Source: Streptomyces curacoi
GTDB lineage: Bacteria > Actinomycetota > Actinomycetes > Streptomycetales > Streptomycetaceae
Assembly (NCBI RefSeq): GCF_001513975.1
Contig: NZ_KQ947987.1
Location: forward strand, 368,019-432,018
Length of the DNA: 64,000 bases
Direction of reading: 5' to 3'
Position numbers and translations under genes: made by a program. Shown here in pieces: positions 1 to 8,719 of this stretch. The notes under the pieces were generated by a model. That model was not told the DNA's origin. It saw only the letters and a list, made by a program, of their open reading frames with translations, and did no database searches. The number at the start of each line of letters is the position of its first letter. Position 1 is the first letter of the stretch.

Positions 1-137
1 CACAGCAGGGGGCCGACGGTGATGAACAGGACGAAGACCAACAGCGTGTAGCGGAGGACGAGTTCGCGGGGGCGGCCGTAGTCGCGCCAGCGGGGCAGCA
101 GGCGGCGGCGTTTCATGGGGACCGGCGCGGTCGTCAT
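1..137 (-). CDS. Carbohydrate ABC transporter permease, N-terminal fragment
   Basis: Only the first 45 or so residues are inside the window; the rest lies to the left. The visible part starts at an ATG whose first bases overlap the TGA of the upstream permease (ATGA). It has a basic N-terminus (MKRRRLLPRWRDYGRPREL) followed by the start of a hydrophobic helix, as in MalG/UgpE-type second permeases. Its position directly after a first sugar permease and a sugar-binding lipoprotein supports this. Translational coupling implies equal expression with the partner permease. Substrate cannot be read from the fragment. Confidence 0.8.
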   Translation of the reverse strand, partial: MTTAPVPMKRRRLLPRWRDYGRPRELVLRYTLLVFVLFITVGPLL

Positions 138-1174
138 GCCTCGTCCTCCTTCGTCAGGCGCTGGGCGAGCAGCGTGAGGCCCAGGGTGAGTGCGAACAGG
201 GCGACGCTGACCGCCGCGCCGTAGCCGGCGTTGCCGGTGAGCGGGTCGAGGCCGACGTCCCGGATGTAGAAGGGGAGGGTGCGGTCGGCGCCGCCGGGGC
301 CGCCGGTGGAGCCGCCGAGCATGTAGATCTCGGTGAAGACGCGCAGCGAGCCGATGCCCGTCAGGGTGCCGACCAGCATCATCGACTGGCGTACGCCGGG
401 CACGGTGACGTGCCAGAAGCGGCGGACCGCGCCGGCGCCGTCCACCGCGGCCGCCTCGTGCAGTTCCCTGGGCACGTTCCCGAGCGCGGCCAGGTAGAAG
501 ATCATGTACCAGCCGAGGCCCTTCCACAGCGTCAGGCCCATCGCCGACAGCAGGATCAGCCACGAGTCGGACAGGAAGGGGATGGCGTCCCGGATGAGGT
601 GCGCCTTCTGCAGCCAGGTGTTGACCAGGCCCTGGTCGCTCAGCAGCCACTGCCAGCTCAGGCCGACGACCACGCTGGAGGCGAGGACCGGGGTGTAGAA
701 GGCGGAGCGGAAGAAGCCGATGCCCGGGAGGTTCTTCTCCACGAGGATGGCCAGCAGCAGGGGCAGCAGCACCATCAGCGGGACCACGATCAGCGCGTAC
801 AGCAGGCTGTTGCGGGTGGCCAGCCAGAAGTCGGAGTCGGAGAGCATCCGCCTGTAGTTGGCGAGGCCCACCACGTCGTACGCGCCGCCGAGCGGCTTGG
901 CGTCGGTGAAGGACACCAGGATCGTGTTGAGGAACGGGAACACCCCGAAGACCGTCGTGCCGACGATCGCCGGGAGCATCCACAGCCAGGGCAGCCACCA
1001 GCGGCGGTAGAGCGCCGCGCCCCCCGCGTCCGCCGTCGGGCCGGGCGTGACGGCGCTCAGTGCGCGGCGCAGCGGCCCCTGCGGCGGTGGCGCGGGGGAG
1101 GCGCCGGGGCGCGGGGCGCCCGCCCCCGGGGGAGCGGGGACGGGCGCCTTGTCCAGTGCGGTGTGCTGGGTCAT
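134..1174 (-). CDS. Sugar ABC transporter permease (MalF/UgpA type)
   Basis: A 346-residue inner-membrane permease of a carbohydrate (CUT1-type) importer. A proline/alanine-rich cytosolic N-terminus of about 55 residues precedes six predicted membrane helices starting near WLPWLWMLPAIVG. The EAA-type loop appears around residues 240-260 (ELHEAAAVDGAGAVRRFWHV), which contacts the ATPase. It lies 2 bp after the binding-protein gene and overlaps the next permease by 4 bp, so the three form one operon. No ATPase gene is seen here; such Streptomyces importers usually share the MsiK ATPase encoded elsewhere (family knowledge). Neighbouring glycosidases suggest a mannose- or GlcNAc-containing oligosaccharide as substrate (inference). 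Confidence 0.88.
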   Translation of the reverse strand: MTQHTALDKAPVPAPPGAGAPRPGASPAPPPQGPLRRALSAVTPGPTADAGGAALYRRWWLPWLWMLPAIVGTTVFGVFPFLNTILVSFTDAKPLGGAYDVVGLANYRRMLSDSDFWLATRNSLLYALIVVPLMVLLPLLLAILVEKNLPGIGFFRSAFYTPVLASSVVVGLSWQWLLSDQGLVNTWLQKAHLIRDAIPFLSDSWLILLSAMGLTLWKGLGWYMIFYLAALGNVPRELHEAAAVDGAGAVRRFWHVTVPGVRQSMMLVGTLTGIGSLRVFTEIYMLGGSTGGPGGADRTLPFYIRDVGLDPLTGNAGYGAAVSVALFALTLGLTLLAQRLTKEDEA

Positions 1175-1176
1175 CG

Positions 1177-2547
1177 TCAGCCGGCCTGCTCGATCAGCGC
1201 GTTGGCCTTGGACTGGGCCTCGTCGAGGGCGGCCTGCGCGCTCTTCTTGCCCTGCATGGCCAGCTGGATCTGGGCCGAGATGGCGTTCAACTCGCCCGGT
1301 GTGAGGGCGATCTCGTCGGCCGTGGCGGTCTGCCGGTCACTCGCGACGATCTTGCGGGCCTCGGCGAACGGGTCGTTGCCCTCGACCTTCTGGAAGAACG
1401 GGTCCTTCAGCGACTCGGTCGTGGAGGGGAAGATCACGACGTTCGGGTCCTTCGCCCACTCCAACTGGTTCTTCGCGTTGGTCAGGAACCGCGCGAAGGC
1501 CAGCGCCGTCACCGCGTTCTTGCTGGTGGACGCGACGCCGATGTACTGCGGGGCGCCGACGGTGTGGCCGAGGTCGTCCAGCGGGTAGCGGGCGACGCCC
1601 GTCTTCTTGTAGATGGACGGGTTGTTCTGCTGGATGAAGCGCAGGAAGTTGGGGTTCGTCGAGCCGTAGACCAGCTTGCCCTGGCCGTAGACGTTGGACG
1701 GGTCCTGGTTGGAGGAGAGGGAGTCCCTCGGCATGGCTCCGGCCTTGTACAGCTTCGTCATGCCCTCGACCCACCGCACGGTCCTCGGGTCGTCGGCGAA
1801 GGTGAACTTCCTGCCGTCGTCCGACAGGACCTTGACGCCCATCTGCTGCCAGTCGGCCGGGATGCGCAGAGAGGGGTTGGCGAGGAAGGCGTAGTACTTG
1901 CCGCCGGAGGCCTTGGCGATCTTCTCGGCGTCGGCGAACAGACCGAGGATGGACGTCGGAGGTTCGGCCGGGTCCAGGCCCGCCTTCTTCAGCAGGTCGG
2001 TGTTGAAGGTCTGCACGATGCCGCCGGAGTACCAGGGCAGCACGCTGTGCACCTTCCTGCCGTCGGCCTCGGCGTAGGTGCTGGACTTCCACATCGCGGC
2101 GGTGAACGGCTTGCCGGCGTCCGGTGCCTTCTCGTCGAGGTTGAGGAGGTAGCCGTTCCTGGTCAGCGCGACCGCCGTGTTGACGTTGATGTTCACCACG
2201 TCCGGCAGCGTGCAGCCCTGCGCGTCGGCGACCAGGCGCTGGGTGAAGGTGGCGTCGCCCGGGTCGTCGATCCACTTGACCTTCGCGCCCGGGTGCTCCT
2301 TCTCGAAGGCCGCGATGACGCCGTTGAAGTAGTCGCCGAAGTCCTTCTTCAGGTTGGTCGTCTGGAAGGTGATGTCACCCTTGACGTCCCCGGAGAGCGC
2401 GCCCGACCCGACGTTCGCCTTGTCGACCTTGCAGCCGCCGGCGGTGGCGCCGCTGTCGTCGGAGCCGCCGGAGAGGCCGCAGCCGGTGGCCGCGAGCGCC
2501 AGGGCGAGGAAACATGCCAGGGATCCGGGAAGTCTGCTTGCGCGCAT
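1177..2547 (-). CDS. Extracellular sugar-binding lipoprotein (ABC importer, family 1)
   Basis: A 456-residue solute-binding lipoprotein. The ATG at 2547 is preferred over the longer frame because AGGAGG precedes it and it opens a clear lipoprotein signal peptide ending in the lipobox LAATGC. The mature part has the cluster-1 sugar-binding fold signature: FEKEHPGAKVKW near the N-terminus, the DVVNINVN strand, and a C-terminal NQLEWAKDPNVVIFPSTTESL region. It would catch an oligosaccharide outside the membrane and deliver it to the two downstream permeases. The upstream region holds a TGGTTCA-containing inverted repeat (2588-2602), shared with other genes of this locus, so it is probably under the RpiR-type regulator at 7.7 kb. 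Confidence 0.9.
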   Translation of the reverse strand: MRASRLPGSLACFLALALAATGCGLSGGSDDSGATAGGCKVDKANVGSGALSGDVKGDITFQTTNLKKDFGDYFNGVIAAFEKEHPGAKVKWIDDPGDATFTQRLVADAQGCTLPDVVNINVNTAVALTRNGYLLNLDEKAPDAGKPFTAAMWKSSTYAEADGRKVHSVLPWYSGGIVQTFNTDLLKKAGLDPAEPPTSILGLFADAEKIAKASGGKYYAFLANPSLRIPADWQQMGVKVLSDDGRKFTFADDPRTVRWVEGMTKLYKAGAMPRDSLSSNQDPSNVYGQGKLVYGSTNPNFLRFIQQNNPSIYKKTGVARYPLDDLGHTVGAPQYIGVASTSKNAVTALAFARFLTNAKNQLEWAKDPNVVIFPSTTESLKDPFFQKVEGNDPFAEARKIVASDRQTATADEIALTPGELNAISAQIQLAMQGKKSAQAALDEAQSKANALIEQAG

Positions 2548-2587
2548 GGGTGCCCTCCTGCGGCCGGCCGAGACGGCTGGGATTCGC

Positions 2588-2602
2588 TGGTTCAAATCAC
2601 CA
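2588..2602. promoter_or_regulatory. Candidate RpiR-type operator upstream of the sugar-binding gene
   Basis: TGGTTCAAATCACCA is a short inverted repeat (TGGT-N7-ACCA) 41 bp before the start of the binding lipoprotein. The core TGGTTCAAATC recurs as TGGTTCATCC at 7611 and TGGTTCAATCC at 8691, in front of the mannosidase and phosphosugar isomerase genes. A second GGTGGACCA stretch lies nearby at 2626-2634. The operator role is inferred from recurrence and position. Confidence 0.5.
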
Positions 2603-2688
2603 ACTTGGACTCTGATTGATGAAAAGGTGGACCAGAATTCATTGGAGGTCAATGGGTTGCCGTGTTGCTTTTACGTTCCTCCTGCGGA

Positions 2689-3309
2689 TCAGTGCCGGTG
2701 CTCGTGGTCGGCGTGGGACGGATCGCCCGGGTGCTCGTACCCCGGGGCGTACTCCACCCCCGTCCGCGCCCGGTCCAGCCAGTCGAAGAAGGCCCGCCGC
2801 CCGGCCGCCCGCCGCAGCTCGCGCACGATGCCCTCGCGGGCCTGCTCGTACGGCAGGACGTCCGCCGCCTCGTGGAAGGGGTCGGCGCCCCGCCTGAGCG
2901 CCTCGGGGGTGAGGAAGCGGTCGCGGTTGCGGTCGTAGTAGTCGCGTACGGCCGTCTCCGGGACGTCCTGTTCTGTCTCCAGCTCACTGAGCAGGAGACG
3001 GGCGGCGGGGGAGTGGGCCAACGCCGCCGCGATGATGCTGCCGAGGTCGGCGACGTCCGGCTCGGCCACGGTGAGCAGGAGCGACGGGGAGACTTCTGCC
3101 GGTGGGTCCAGCCCGCGGTCGGCGCAGGCACGCCGGGCGAGTTCGTCGGTCACCACCACCTGGGTCGCCCAGCGCCGCCGCTGCCGTTCGGCGCGCGCGA
3201 GGGCCTCGGGACGGGACTCGCGATCACGGGGCGGCACGGTTTCCAGGAAGGCGTCCACGCGGCCCTTCGGGACCGCTTCACCCTGTACGACAGCGGCGTG
3301 TTCCGTCAC
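2689..3309 (-). CDS. Parvulin/SurA-like protein of unknown function with His-rich tail
   Basis: A 206-residue protein with the GTG start overlapping the mannosidase stop (GTGA), so it is translationally coupled to it. The central segment VRDYYDRNRDRFLTPEAL resembles the linker seen in SurA/PrsA-type peptidyl-prolyl isomerases, and the C-terminal helix (EGIVRELRRAAGRRAFFDWL) resembles their chaperone helices. No parvulin catalytic domain is evident. The end is rich in His and Asp (GDPSHADHEHRH), which could bind metal. No signal peptide is seen, so it is probably cytosolic. It may be a folding helper for the 1407-residue mannosidase (inference). The frame extends upstream of 3309, but that part is only antisense shadow inside the mannosidase gene. 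Confidence 0.6.
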   Translation of the reverse strand: MTEHAAVVQGEAVPKGRVDAFLETVPPRDRESRPEALARAERQRRRWATQVVVTDELARRACADRGLDPPAEVSPSLLLTVAEPDVADLGSIIAAALAHSPAARLLLSELETEQDVPETAVRDYYDRNRDRFLTPEALRRGADPFHEAADVLPYEQAREGIVRELRRAAGRRAFFDWLDRARTGVEYAPGYEHPGDPSHADHEHRH

Positions 3310-6300
3310 GGCGTCACCTCCAGCGCGACCGCCTCCGTGTAGGCGACGCAGCCGTGCCGGCCCACCTTCGCCATCAGCCAGTACGAGCCCGGCGGCACCG
3401 CCCCGCCGTCCACCTCGATCACGCACTCCAGTTGCTCGCCGCCGGCCACGGTGAAGCCCTGGCAGCCGGGTGTCACGCCCGCCCAGGTTCCCCATGAGGA
3501 CACGGCCCACAGCGTGCCGCTGATCGGCCCCCGGGTCGTGTTGCGCAGGGTCACCGGGATCCGGGCCTGTTCACCCCGGCGCACGCTGACCCGCGCCACT
3601 CCCAACTCGGTCACCAGCGTCGGCCCCGTGTGCCCGGGCGGCACATCCAGCGCCACGACGTCCTCGTACGTCTGCCCGCCGTACGACAGTCGGGCGGCGA
3701 GCCAGTGCCGCCCGGGCTCGGCGGCGGCCGGCGCGGACACCGTGACCTCCGCGACCGTGAACCCGCCGGGGCCCAGCGCGTACGGCAGCTCGGCCGGTTC
3801 GACGGACCAGCCCGGCGGGACGATCAGGCTCACCGAGCCCGACACCGGCGCGTCGGTCAGTTCCGAGCCGACTCGGACCGTCGCCGTGACCGGGCCGTCG
3901 GAGACGGTGAGCGCGGCAGGGGAGACGTACACCGCGACCGGCATGTTGCCGCGCGGGGCGGGGCCGGAGTTGTGGAGCCAGTAGCGGGTGGGGACGGGCT
4001 GGGCGGGTTCGTGGGCGGCGATACCGGGGCCGGGTGAGGTCTGCGCGTCGGCGCCGGCGAGGACGGTGGCGACCTCGAACCCGGTCAGGCCGAGCTCCAG
4101 GTCTCCCTGGTCACCGGGCGCCAGCGGCTCACTGCGCCGCTCCAGCACATCCGCCCGCGCACCGTCCGTCCACTCCCGCGGCCCGCGCACCCGCGCCCGC
4201 ACCGGCCGTCCGTTCACCTCATGCATCCGCACGACGACCCCGCGCCCCGGGCCGGCCGCCGCCACGCTCCCCCGGGCGAGCGGCGACCCCGCCGGCTTGA
4301 GCGCGTCGAGCAGCACCTCCCCGGCCGGCTCAAGCCCCAACAGCACGGCCCTGCGGGGCAGTACGGCATCCTCGGCGGCCGTCTGCCTGAGCCGTGCCGT
4401 CAGCGGATGGTTGAAGGCGTGCCCGGCCTGCGGCAGCCGCAGCTCCCGCCAGTCGCCCGGGCCCGCGACCACGGCGTACTCGAACGTGTGCGACCAGCGC
4501 TGGAGCTGGAAGGCGGACCCGTCGGGCGCCGTACGCCGGGGCGGGTCGACCCAGATGCCGGACGGCCAGCCCGTGCAGGAGCGCATCAGGGACATGTAGA
4601 GGTCGCCGGAGGACGTCACCACACAGCCCGGCGTGCCCCGGTTCAGGACCGCGAAGCTGCGCCCGTCCCACGCGTCACCCGGCGGCAGGGCCTCTCCGCC
4701 GCCCGCCGCCGTGGCGCTCAGGACCGCGTCGTCCAGGTCGGCGATCAGCGCGTCGACGGCCTTGGCGTCGTCCTCGGGCCGGGCGCCCGCCACCACGAGC
4801 AGCGGCAGCCGCTCCAGGTCGCGCAGATCGGCGCCGGGCACCCACTCCTCCCGCAGCGAGGCGCGCGGCGCGACCCACACGGCCGCCACGCCCCGCTCGG
4901 CGAGCTGCCGCCGCAGCTCCCGCCCGGCCGCCGGGTCCCAGCCGAGGGCCTCGGCGACCACGGAGTTGCGCTCGGGCGCGCCGACCGCGATACGGATGTC
5001 GGGCAGGTTGGAGTCGACCTCCAGGTCGCCGTAGCGCGGGCCCCCGGCGATCGTCGAGGTCGCCGTCACGCCCACGCGCACCAGGGCCGCCGCGAGCGCG
5101 GTGCCCAGTTCACCGGCGTCGTCCCAGGAGGCGTACACCAACTCGGCGACCCCGATGGACCGTTCGCCGAGGGGCCGTCCGGAGCCGTCGGCCACCGCGA
5201 CCCGCGCGGTGGACCCCAGCCCGAACCAGGTGTTGGCCGGGTTGTCCAGCGTCCACGGGAACCGCTCGCTGTCCACCTCCACGAACCCGAACCCGCGCCC
5301 GATCACCGCGTCGGCCACCTCGTGCACCGGGAGCCCGCCCCGTACGTCGGAGGGCCAGCGGACCCGGATGAGGCGGTCGGCGCCGTCATAGCCGTCGATG
5401 GTGGTGGTGACGTCGAGGCGGTCGACGCCCTGCCACAGCGTCAGGCGCTGCGTGTACCGGAAGAGGCCGAGGTCGGCGCGGACGGTGATCCGCGATCCGG
5501 CGGGGGAGTGCTCGACATCGATGTCGGCCGTGACGTCCCGGCTGCGGGCGGCCGTGGTGCCGGTCGGGGTGAGGTGCCAGGGGCCCTCGCCGAAGCGCGG
5601 ATGCCTCGGGTACTCCTCCTGCACGACGAGTTCGTTGCCGATGTCGCCGGGGCGCAGCAGCTCCCGGCCGCCCTCGGAGAGCGATCGCAGACCGCTGACG
5701 GTGCCGCCGCGTGCGGGGTCGACCGTCACCTCGTAGAACTCGTTGCGGATGGTGGTGCCCTCGCCGCGCGTCCACTCGGGGACGGACCCCTCGGCGAGCG
5801 GGAGGGCCTTCAGCCCCATGCCCGGCACCTCCGGTACGACGACGCGGAGTTCGCCGTCCTCGCGTACGGCGGGCAGGGGCAGCCCGGTGTCGTCCAGCGG
5901 GACGAGCCCCGGGTCCTCGACCTTCAGTACGTCCCGCCGCTCCCAGGTCGCCGCGTTGAAGACGACCAAGTCCGGTGTGCCGCCCGGAAGTCGGGCGACC
6001 CTGCGGGCCAGGGCGTCGGTCGCGTCGGCGTGCACGGTCTCGGCGAGGTCGTACAGCTCCCGCCAGCCGGTGAGCAGGTCGATGTAGACCTGGTCCGACT
6101 CCGAGCCGGTGATGGCGTCGTGGTGGGCGCCGTAGACCAGCTGCCGCCAGGCCTTGTCGAGCGCCGCGTCCGGATAGGGGTGCCCGGTCACCAGCGAGGC
6201 GAGCGTCGCCCAGGCCTCGGCGTCGGCGAGCAGGGTCTCGCCGTGGCGCTGGGCCTGCTTGGTGTCGATGTAGGAGACGTCCTTGCCGGTGTAGATCGGG

Positions 6301-7529
6301 TTCATGTCCCGCGTCTGCGGGGACGCCTTGCGGCCCTGCGACTCCAGCTCCGCGCGTACGGCCGCGAAGAAGTCCCGGGGGATGCCGCTGATGAAGCGCG
6401 GCCAGACGTAGCGGGCGTTCCAGTCCCGGTGGATGTCCATCACCCAGCGGCACGGCGGCGCGTAGTCACCGCCGACGGGCAGGAGGACGTTGCGCGTGAG
6501 CGCGACCTGCTTCAGCCCCTTGAACAGCTTGAGCGCGGCGGCCTCCGCCGCGGGCAGGGTGGGCGCGTTGTCGATCGCCCAGCCGGCGCCGTAGTGGTTG
6601 ACCATGTAGGCGGTGAGCAGGCCACGCCCGGACGGGGCGATCCAGCTGAACTCCGCCGGGAACTGCATCCGCTGCGGATCCCGGGGCTCCTCGCCGAAGA
6701 CGGAGAGGGTCGGTCCCCACTGGTGGAAGGGCCCGCGCGCCCACGAGCTGGAGCTGACCCCGGCGTCCGCCATCAGTCCCGGGAACTGCGGATCGTGCCC
6801 GAACGCGTCCAGCTGCCAGGCCGTCTCCGGGGACGCCCCGATGATCCCGCGCTGGAAGCCGTCGCCGTACAGGGCGTTGCGTACGGTCGCCTCGGCTCCG
6901 GTGAGGTTGGTGTTCGGCTCGTTGTAGGTGCCGCCCATGATCTCGACGCGGCCCGTGCGGATCAGCTGGCGCAGGAAGGCGCGCTCCTCCGGGAAGGCGT
7001 CCCAGTAGGGCTTGAGGTAGTCGACCTCCGCGAGCACGAAGGTGTACGCCGGGTCGCGCCGGGCCAGGTCGCAGTGGGCGCGGACCAGGCTCATGCCGGA
7101 CTGGCCGCGCGAGTCGAAGGTGCGGGCGGGCAGACCGGTGGTGGCGGGGTCGTCGGCGACGTCCCAGGTCTCGGTGTAGGCGGCCTGGGTGTTCCACCAG
7201 ACGGGGTCGTAGTGGAAGTGGCTGACCATGAACATGGTCCAGCCGGGTTCGGCGGCGGTGAACTCGCCGGAAAGGCTCGCGACTTCGTCGCCGTCGGCCG
7301 CGGTGACCGTCATCGGGCCGCTGTCGCCCGTGACCGGTATCTCGGCGCGGACGGTGCCGTCCGCGCCGACGGTGCGGACCGTCTCCCCGACGCTGCGGAC
7401 GCCCGGCCCTTCGACGGTGAGGCGGACCGGCCGGCCCGGGATGTGCTCGATCTCGGCCGCCACCACCTGATGCGGTTGCTCGGCGGTGCCGACGAACAGC
7501 TCGGTCGACTCGACAGAGGTGACGCGCAT
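3306..7529 (-). CDS. GH38-family alpha-mannosidase, large form
   Basis: A 1407-residue glycoside hydrolase. GH38 signatures are present in order: HFHYDPVWW (zinc-binding His/Asp), WQLDAFGHDPQF (the Asp of this motif is the expected nucleophile) and HHDAITGSESDQVY. A large beta-sandwich half follows, and the last about 250 residues look like NEW3-type beta domains (VPPGWSVEPAELPYALGPG). No signal peptide is visible, so it acts inside the cell, probably trimming alpha-mannosyl residues from imported oligosaccharides. ATG at 7529 is chosen because AGGAG precedes it at good spacing; the frame runs open to 7622 without better sites. It is coupled to the small downstream gene by a 4-bp overlap. An inverted repeat at 7589-7615 probably controls it. 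Confidence 0.9.
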   Translation of the reverse strand: MRVTSVESTELFVGTAEQPHQVVAAEIEHIPGRPVRLTVEGPGVRSVGETVRTVGADGTVRAEIPVTGDSGPMTVTAADGDEVASLSGEFTAAEPGWTMFMVSHFHYDPVWWNTQAAYTETWDVADDPATTGLPARTFDSRGQSGMSLVRAHCDLARRDPAYTFVLAEVDYLKPYWDAFPEERAFLRQLIRTGRVEIMGGTYNEPNTNLTGAEATVRNALYGDGFQRGIIGASPETAWQLDAFGHDPQFPGLMADAGVSSSSWARGPFHQWGPTLSVFGEEPRDPQRMQFPAEFSWIAPSGRGLLTAYMVNHYGAGWAIDNAPTLPAAEAAALKLFKGLKQVALTRNVLLPVGGDYAPPCRWVMDIHRDWNARYVWPRFISGIPRDFFAAVRAELESQGRKASPQTRDMNPIYTGKDVSYIDTKQAQRHGETLLADAEAWATLASLVTGHPYPDAALDKAWRQLVYGAHHDAITGSESDQVYIDLLTGWRELYDLAETVHADATDALARRVARLPGGTPDLVVFNAATWERRDVLKVEDPGLVPLDDTGLPLPAVREDGELRVVVPEVPGMGLKALPLAEGSVPEWTRGEGTTIRNEFYEVTVDPARGGTVSGLRSLSEGGRELLRPGDIGNELVVQEEYPRHPRFGEGPWHLTPTGTTAARSRDVTADIDVEHSPAGSRITVRADLGLFRYTQRLTLWQGVDRLDVTTTIDGYDGADRLIRVRWPSDVRGGLPVHEVADAVIGRGFGFVEVDSERFPWTLDNPANTWFGLGSTARVAVADGSGRPLGERSIGVAELVYASWDDAGELGTALAAALVRVGVTATSTIAGGPRYGDLEVDSNLPDIRIAVGAPERNSVVAEALGWDPAAGRELRRQLAERGVAAVWVAPRASLREEWVPGADLRDLERLPLLVVAGARPEDDAKAVDALIADLDDAVLSATAAGGGEALPPGDAWDGRSFAVLNRGTPGCVVTSSGDLYMSLMRSCTGWPSGIWVDPPRRTAPDGSAFQLQRWSHTFEYAVVAGPGDWRELRLPQAGHAFNHPLTARLRQTAAEDAVLPRRAVLLGLEPAGEVLLDALKPAGSPLARGSVAAAGPGRGVVVRMHEVNGRPVRARVRGPREWTDGARADVLERRSEPLAPGDQGDLELGLTGFEVATVLAGADAQTSPGPGIAAHEPAQPVPTRYWLHNSGPAPRGNMPVAVYVSPAALTVSDGPVTATVRVGSELTDAPVSGSVSLIVPPGWSVEPAELPYALGPGGFTVAEVTVSAPAAAEPGRHWLAARLSYGGQTYEDVVALDVPPGHTGPTLVTELGVARVSVRRGEQARIPVTLRNTTRGPISGTLWAVSSWGTWAGVTPGCQGFTVAGGEQLECVIEVDGGAVPPGSYWLMAKVGRHGCVAYTEAVALEVTP

Positions 7530-7588
7530 GGGGCTCCTACGAGTGCTCGGGGGGAGCCCCATCCTGGCATCGGCGAGATGATTCAAAC

Positions 7589-7615
7589 AACCACCTCTGC
7601 ATATCTCAGGTGGTT
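7589..7615. promoter_or_regulatory. Inverted repeat, candidate RpiR-type operator before the mannosidase
   Basis: AACCACCT, 11 bp, then AGGTGGTT: a perfect 8-bp inverted repeat 60-86 bp upstream of the mannosidase start. The right arm continues into TGGTTCATCC, the core shared with sites at 2588 and 8691. This is the strongest of the three related repeats and lies in a 157-bp gap that contains no gene. Confidence 0.6.
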
Positions 7616-7686
7616 CATCCATACATTCCGGGCCGGGCCCGGCAGGCCCGGCGGTACCTCGATCCGCGGGCCGCGCGGTACCTCGC

Positions 7687-8571
7687 TCAGCGGGCCCGGC
7701 GGCTCTTCACCGCGTGCTGCGGGGTGATGTGGTCGGTCAGGGCGAGCGAGGCGCTGGCGCGCTGGTACGAGAGCTGACCGACACGGACGTAGAGGCAGTC
7801 CACGATCATCAGCACGGAGTGCCGGCCGCCGATGCTGCCGGTGCGGAAGCTGGTCTCCGAGGTGGACGAGATGAGCCGGATGTCGGCGGCCCTGGCCAGC
7901 GGTGAGCGCGGGTCGGTGGTGATGGCGACGGTGGTGGCGCCCCGTTCCCTGGCCATCTCGAACGGCTCCAGGGTCTCGCGGGTGGCCCCGGAGTGGGAGA
8001 TGCCGATGGCCACGTCGGCCGGGGTGAGCAGGGCCGCGGAGGTGGCCGCCCCGTGCACCTCGGTCCAGCCGCGGACCTGGCAGCCGATGCGGAACAGCCG
8101 CGTCTCCGTCTCCTGGGCCACCGCGCCGCTGCCGCCGACGCCGTACACGTCGATGCGCCGGGCCTTGGCCAGGGCCTGGGCCGCGCGCTCCAGTGCGTCG
8201 AGGTCGATGCGGTCGATGGTCTGCTGGATCGCGCGCAGATCCGCGCTGCCGACGACCTGGACGACCCGTTCCAGGCTGTCGTCGGGCGAGATGTCGGGGC
8301 CGATCTCGGCCGAGCCCCAGTCGGATGCCTCGCCCCGGCCGCGCTCCTGGGCCAGCTCGATCAGCAGATGCTGATAGGAGTCGAGTCCGATGGCGCGGCA
8401 GAAGCGGGTCACCGTCGCCTGGGAGGTGCCGGTGCGGCGGCCCAGCTCGGCGGCCGAGCAGTGGGTGACGGCGGCCGGATCCTCCAGGATCAGCTCGCCG
8501 ACCTTGCGCAGTGAACCGGCCAGCCGGGGCAGTTCGGTGCGGATCAGTGTGGTGACGTCCGTCGGGGGCAT
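7687..8571 (-). CDS. RpiR/MurR-family transcriptional regulator (HTH plus SIS domain)
   Basis: A 294-residue regulator. The N-terminal about 80 residues form an RpiR-type helix-turn-helix (AAELGRRTGTSQATVTRFCRAIGLDSY). A SIS sugar-phosphate-binding domain follows from about residue 125, with VYGVGGSGAVAQE and later GISHSGATRET, the typical phosphosugar-binding Ser/Thr loops. Family members sense a phosphorylated sugar and repress catabolic operons. The start at 8571 (MPPTDVTTLI) is chosen because it matches where the family domain begins; ribosome-site evidence is weak. It is divergent from the SIS isomerase at 8720, and shared inverted repeats suggest it controls the whole glycan locus (inference). 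Confidence 0.9.
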   Translation of the reverse strand: MPPTDVTTLIRTELPRLAGSLRKVGELILEDPAAVTHCSAAELGRRTGTSQATVTRFCRAIGLDSYQHLLIELAQERGRGEASDWGSAEIGPDISPDDSLERVVQVVGSADLRAIQQTIDRIDLDALERAAQALAKARRIDVYGVGGSGAVAQETETRLFRIGCQVRGWTEVHGAATSAALLTPADVAIGISHSGATRETLEPFEMARERGATTVAITTDPRSPLARAADIRLISSTSETSFRTGSIGGRHSVLMIVDCLYVRVGQLSYQRASASLALTDHITPQHAVKSRRAR

Positions 8572-8688
8572 GGGGAGAAGGTACCAGCCACCGTTTGGCT
8601 CACAGATTGAATACCAGGACCGAAGCCGCGGCTCATTGCCCATGCCATCCGGTCTGTGATTTATTGATTCATCGATGATGGAGCATGA

Positions 8689-8704
8689 GGTGGTTCAATC
8701 CACC
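8689..8704. promoter_or_regulatory. Inverted repeat, candidate operator before the SIS isomerase
   Basis: GGTGG-TTCAAT-CCACC is a perfect 5-bp inverted repeat 16-31 bp before the GTG start at 8720, inside the divergent promoter region shared with the rpiR-type gene. It contains TGGTTCAATCC, the same core as at 2588 and 7611. An AT-rich stretch with TTGATTCATCGATGATG lies just upstream (8663-8679) and may be part of the promoter or a second half-site. Confidence 0.55.
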
Positions 8705-8719
8705 AGTGGGGAGTGACGT

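Noticed and set aside
2547..2652. Longer N-terminus for the sugar-binding lipoprotein
   Set aside because: It would place 35 polar residues before the lipoprotein signal and cover the operator; AGGAGG supports the start at 2547.
4221..7727. Long plus-strand frame of over 1100 codons opposite the mannosidase gene
   Set aside because: It is Arg/Gly/Pro-rich, has no family motifs, and mirrors the high-GC third-position bias of the real GH38 gene.
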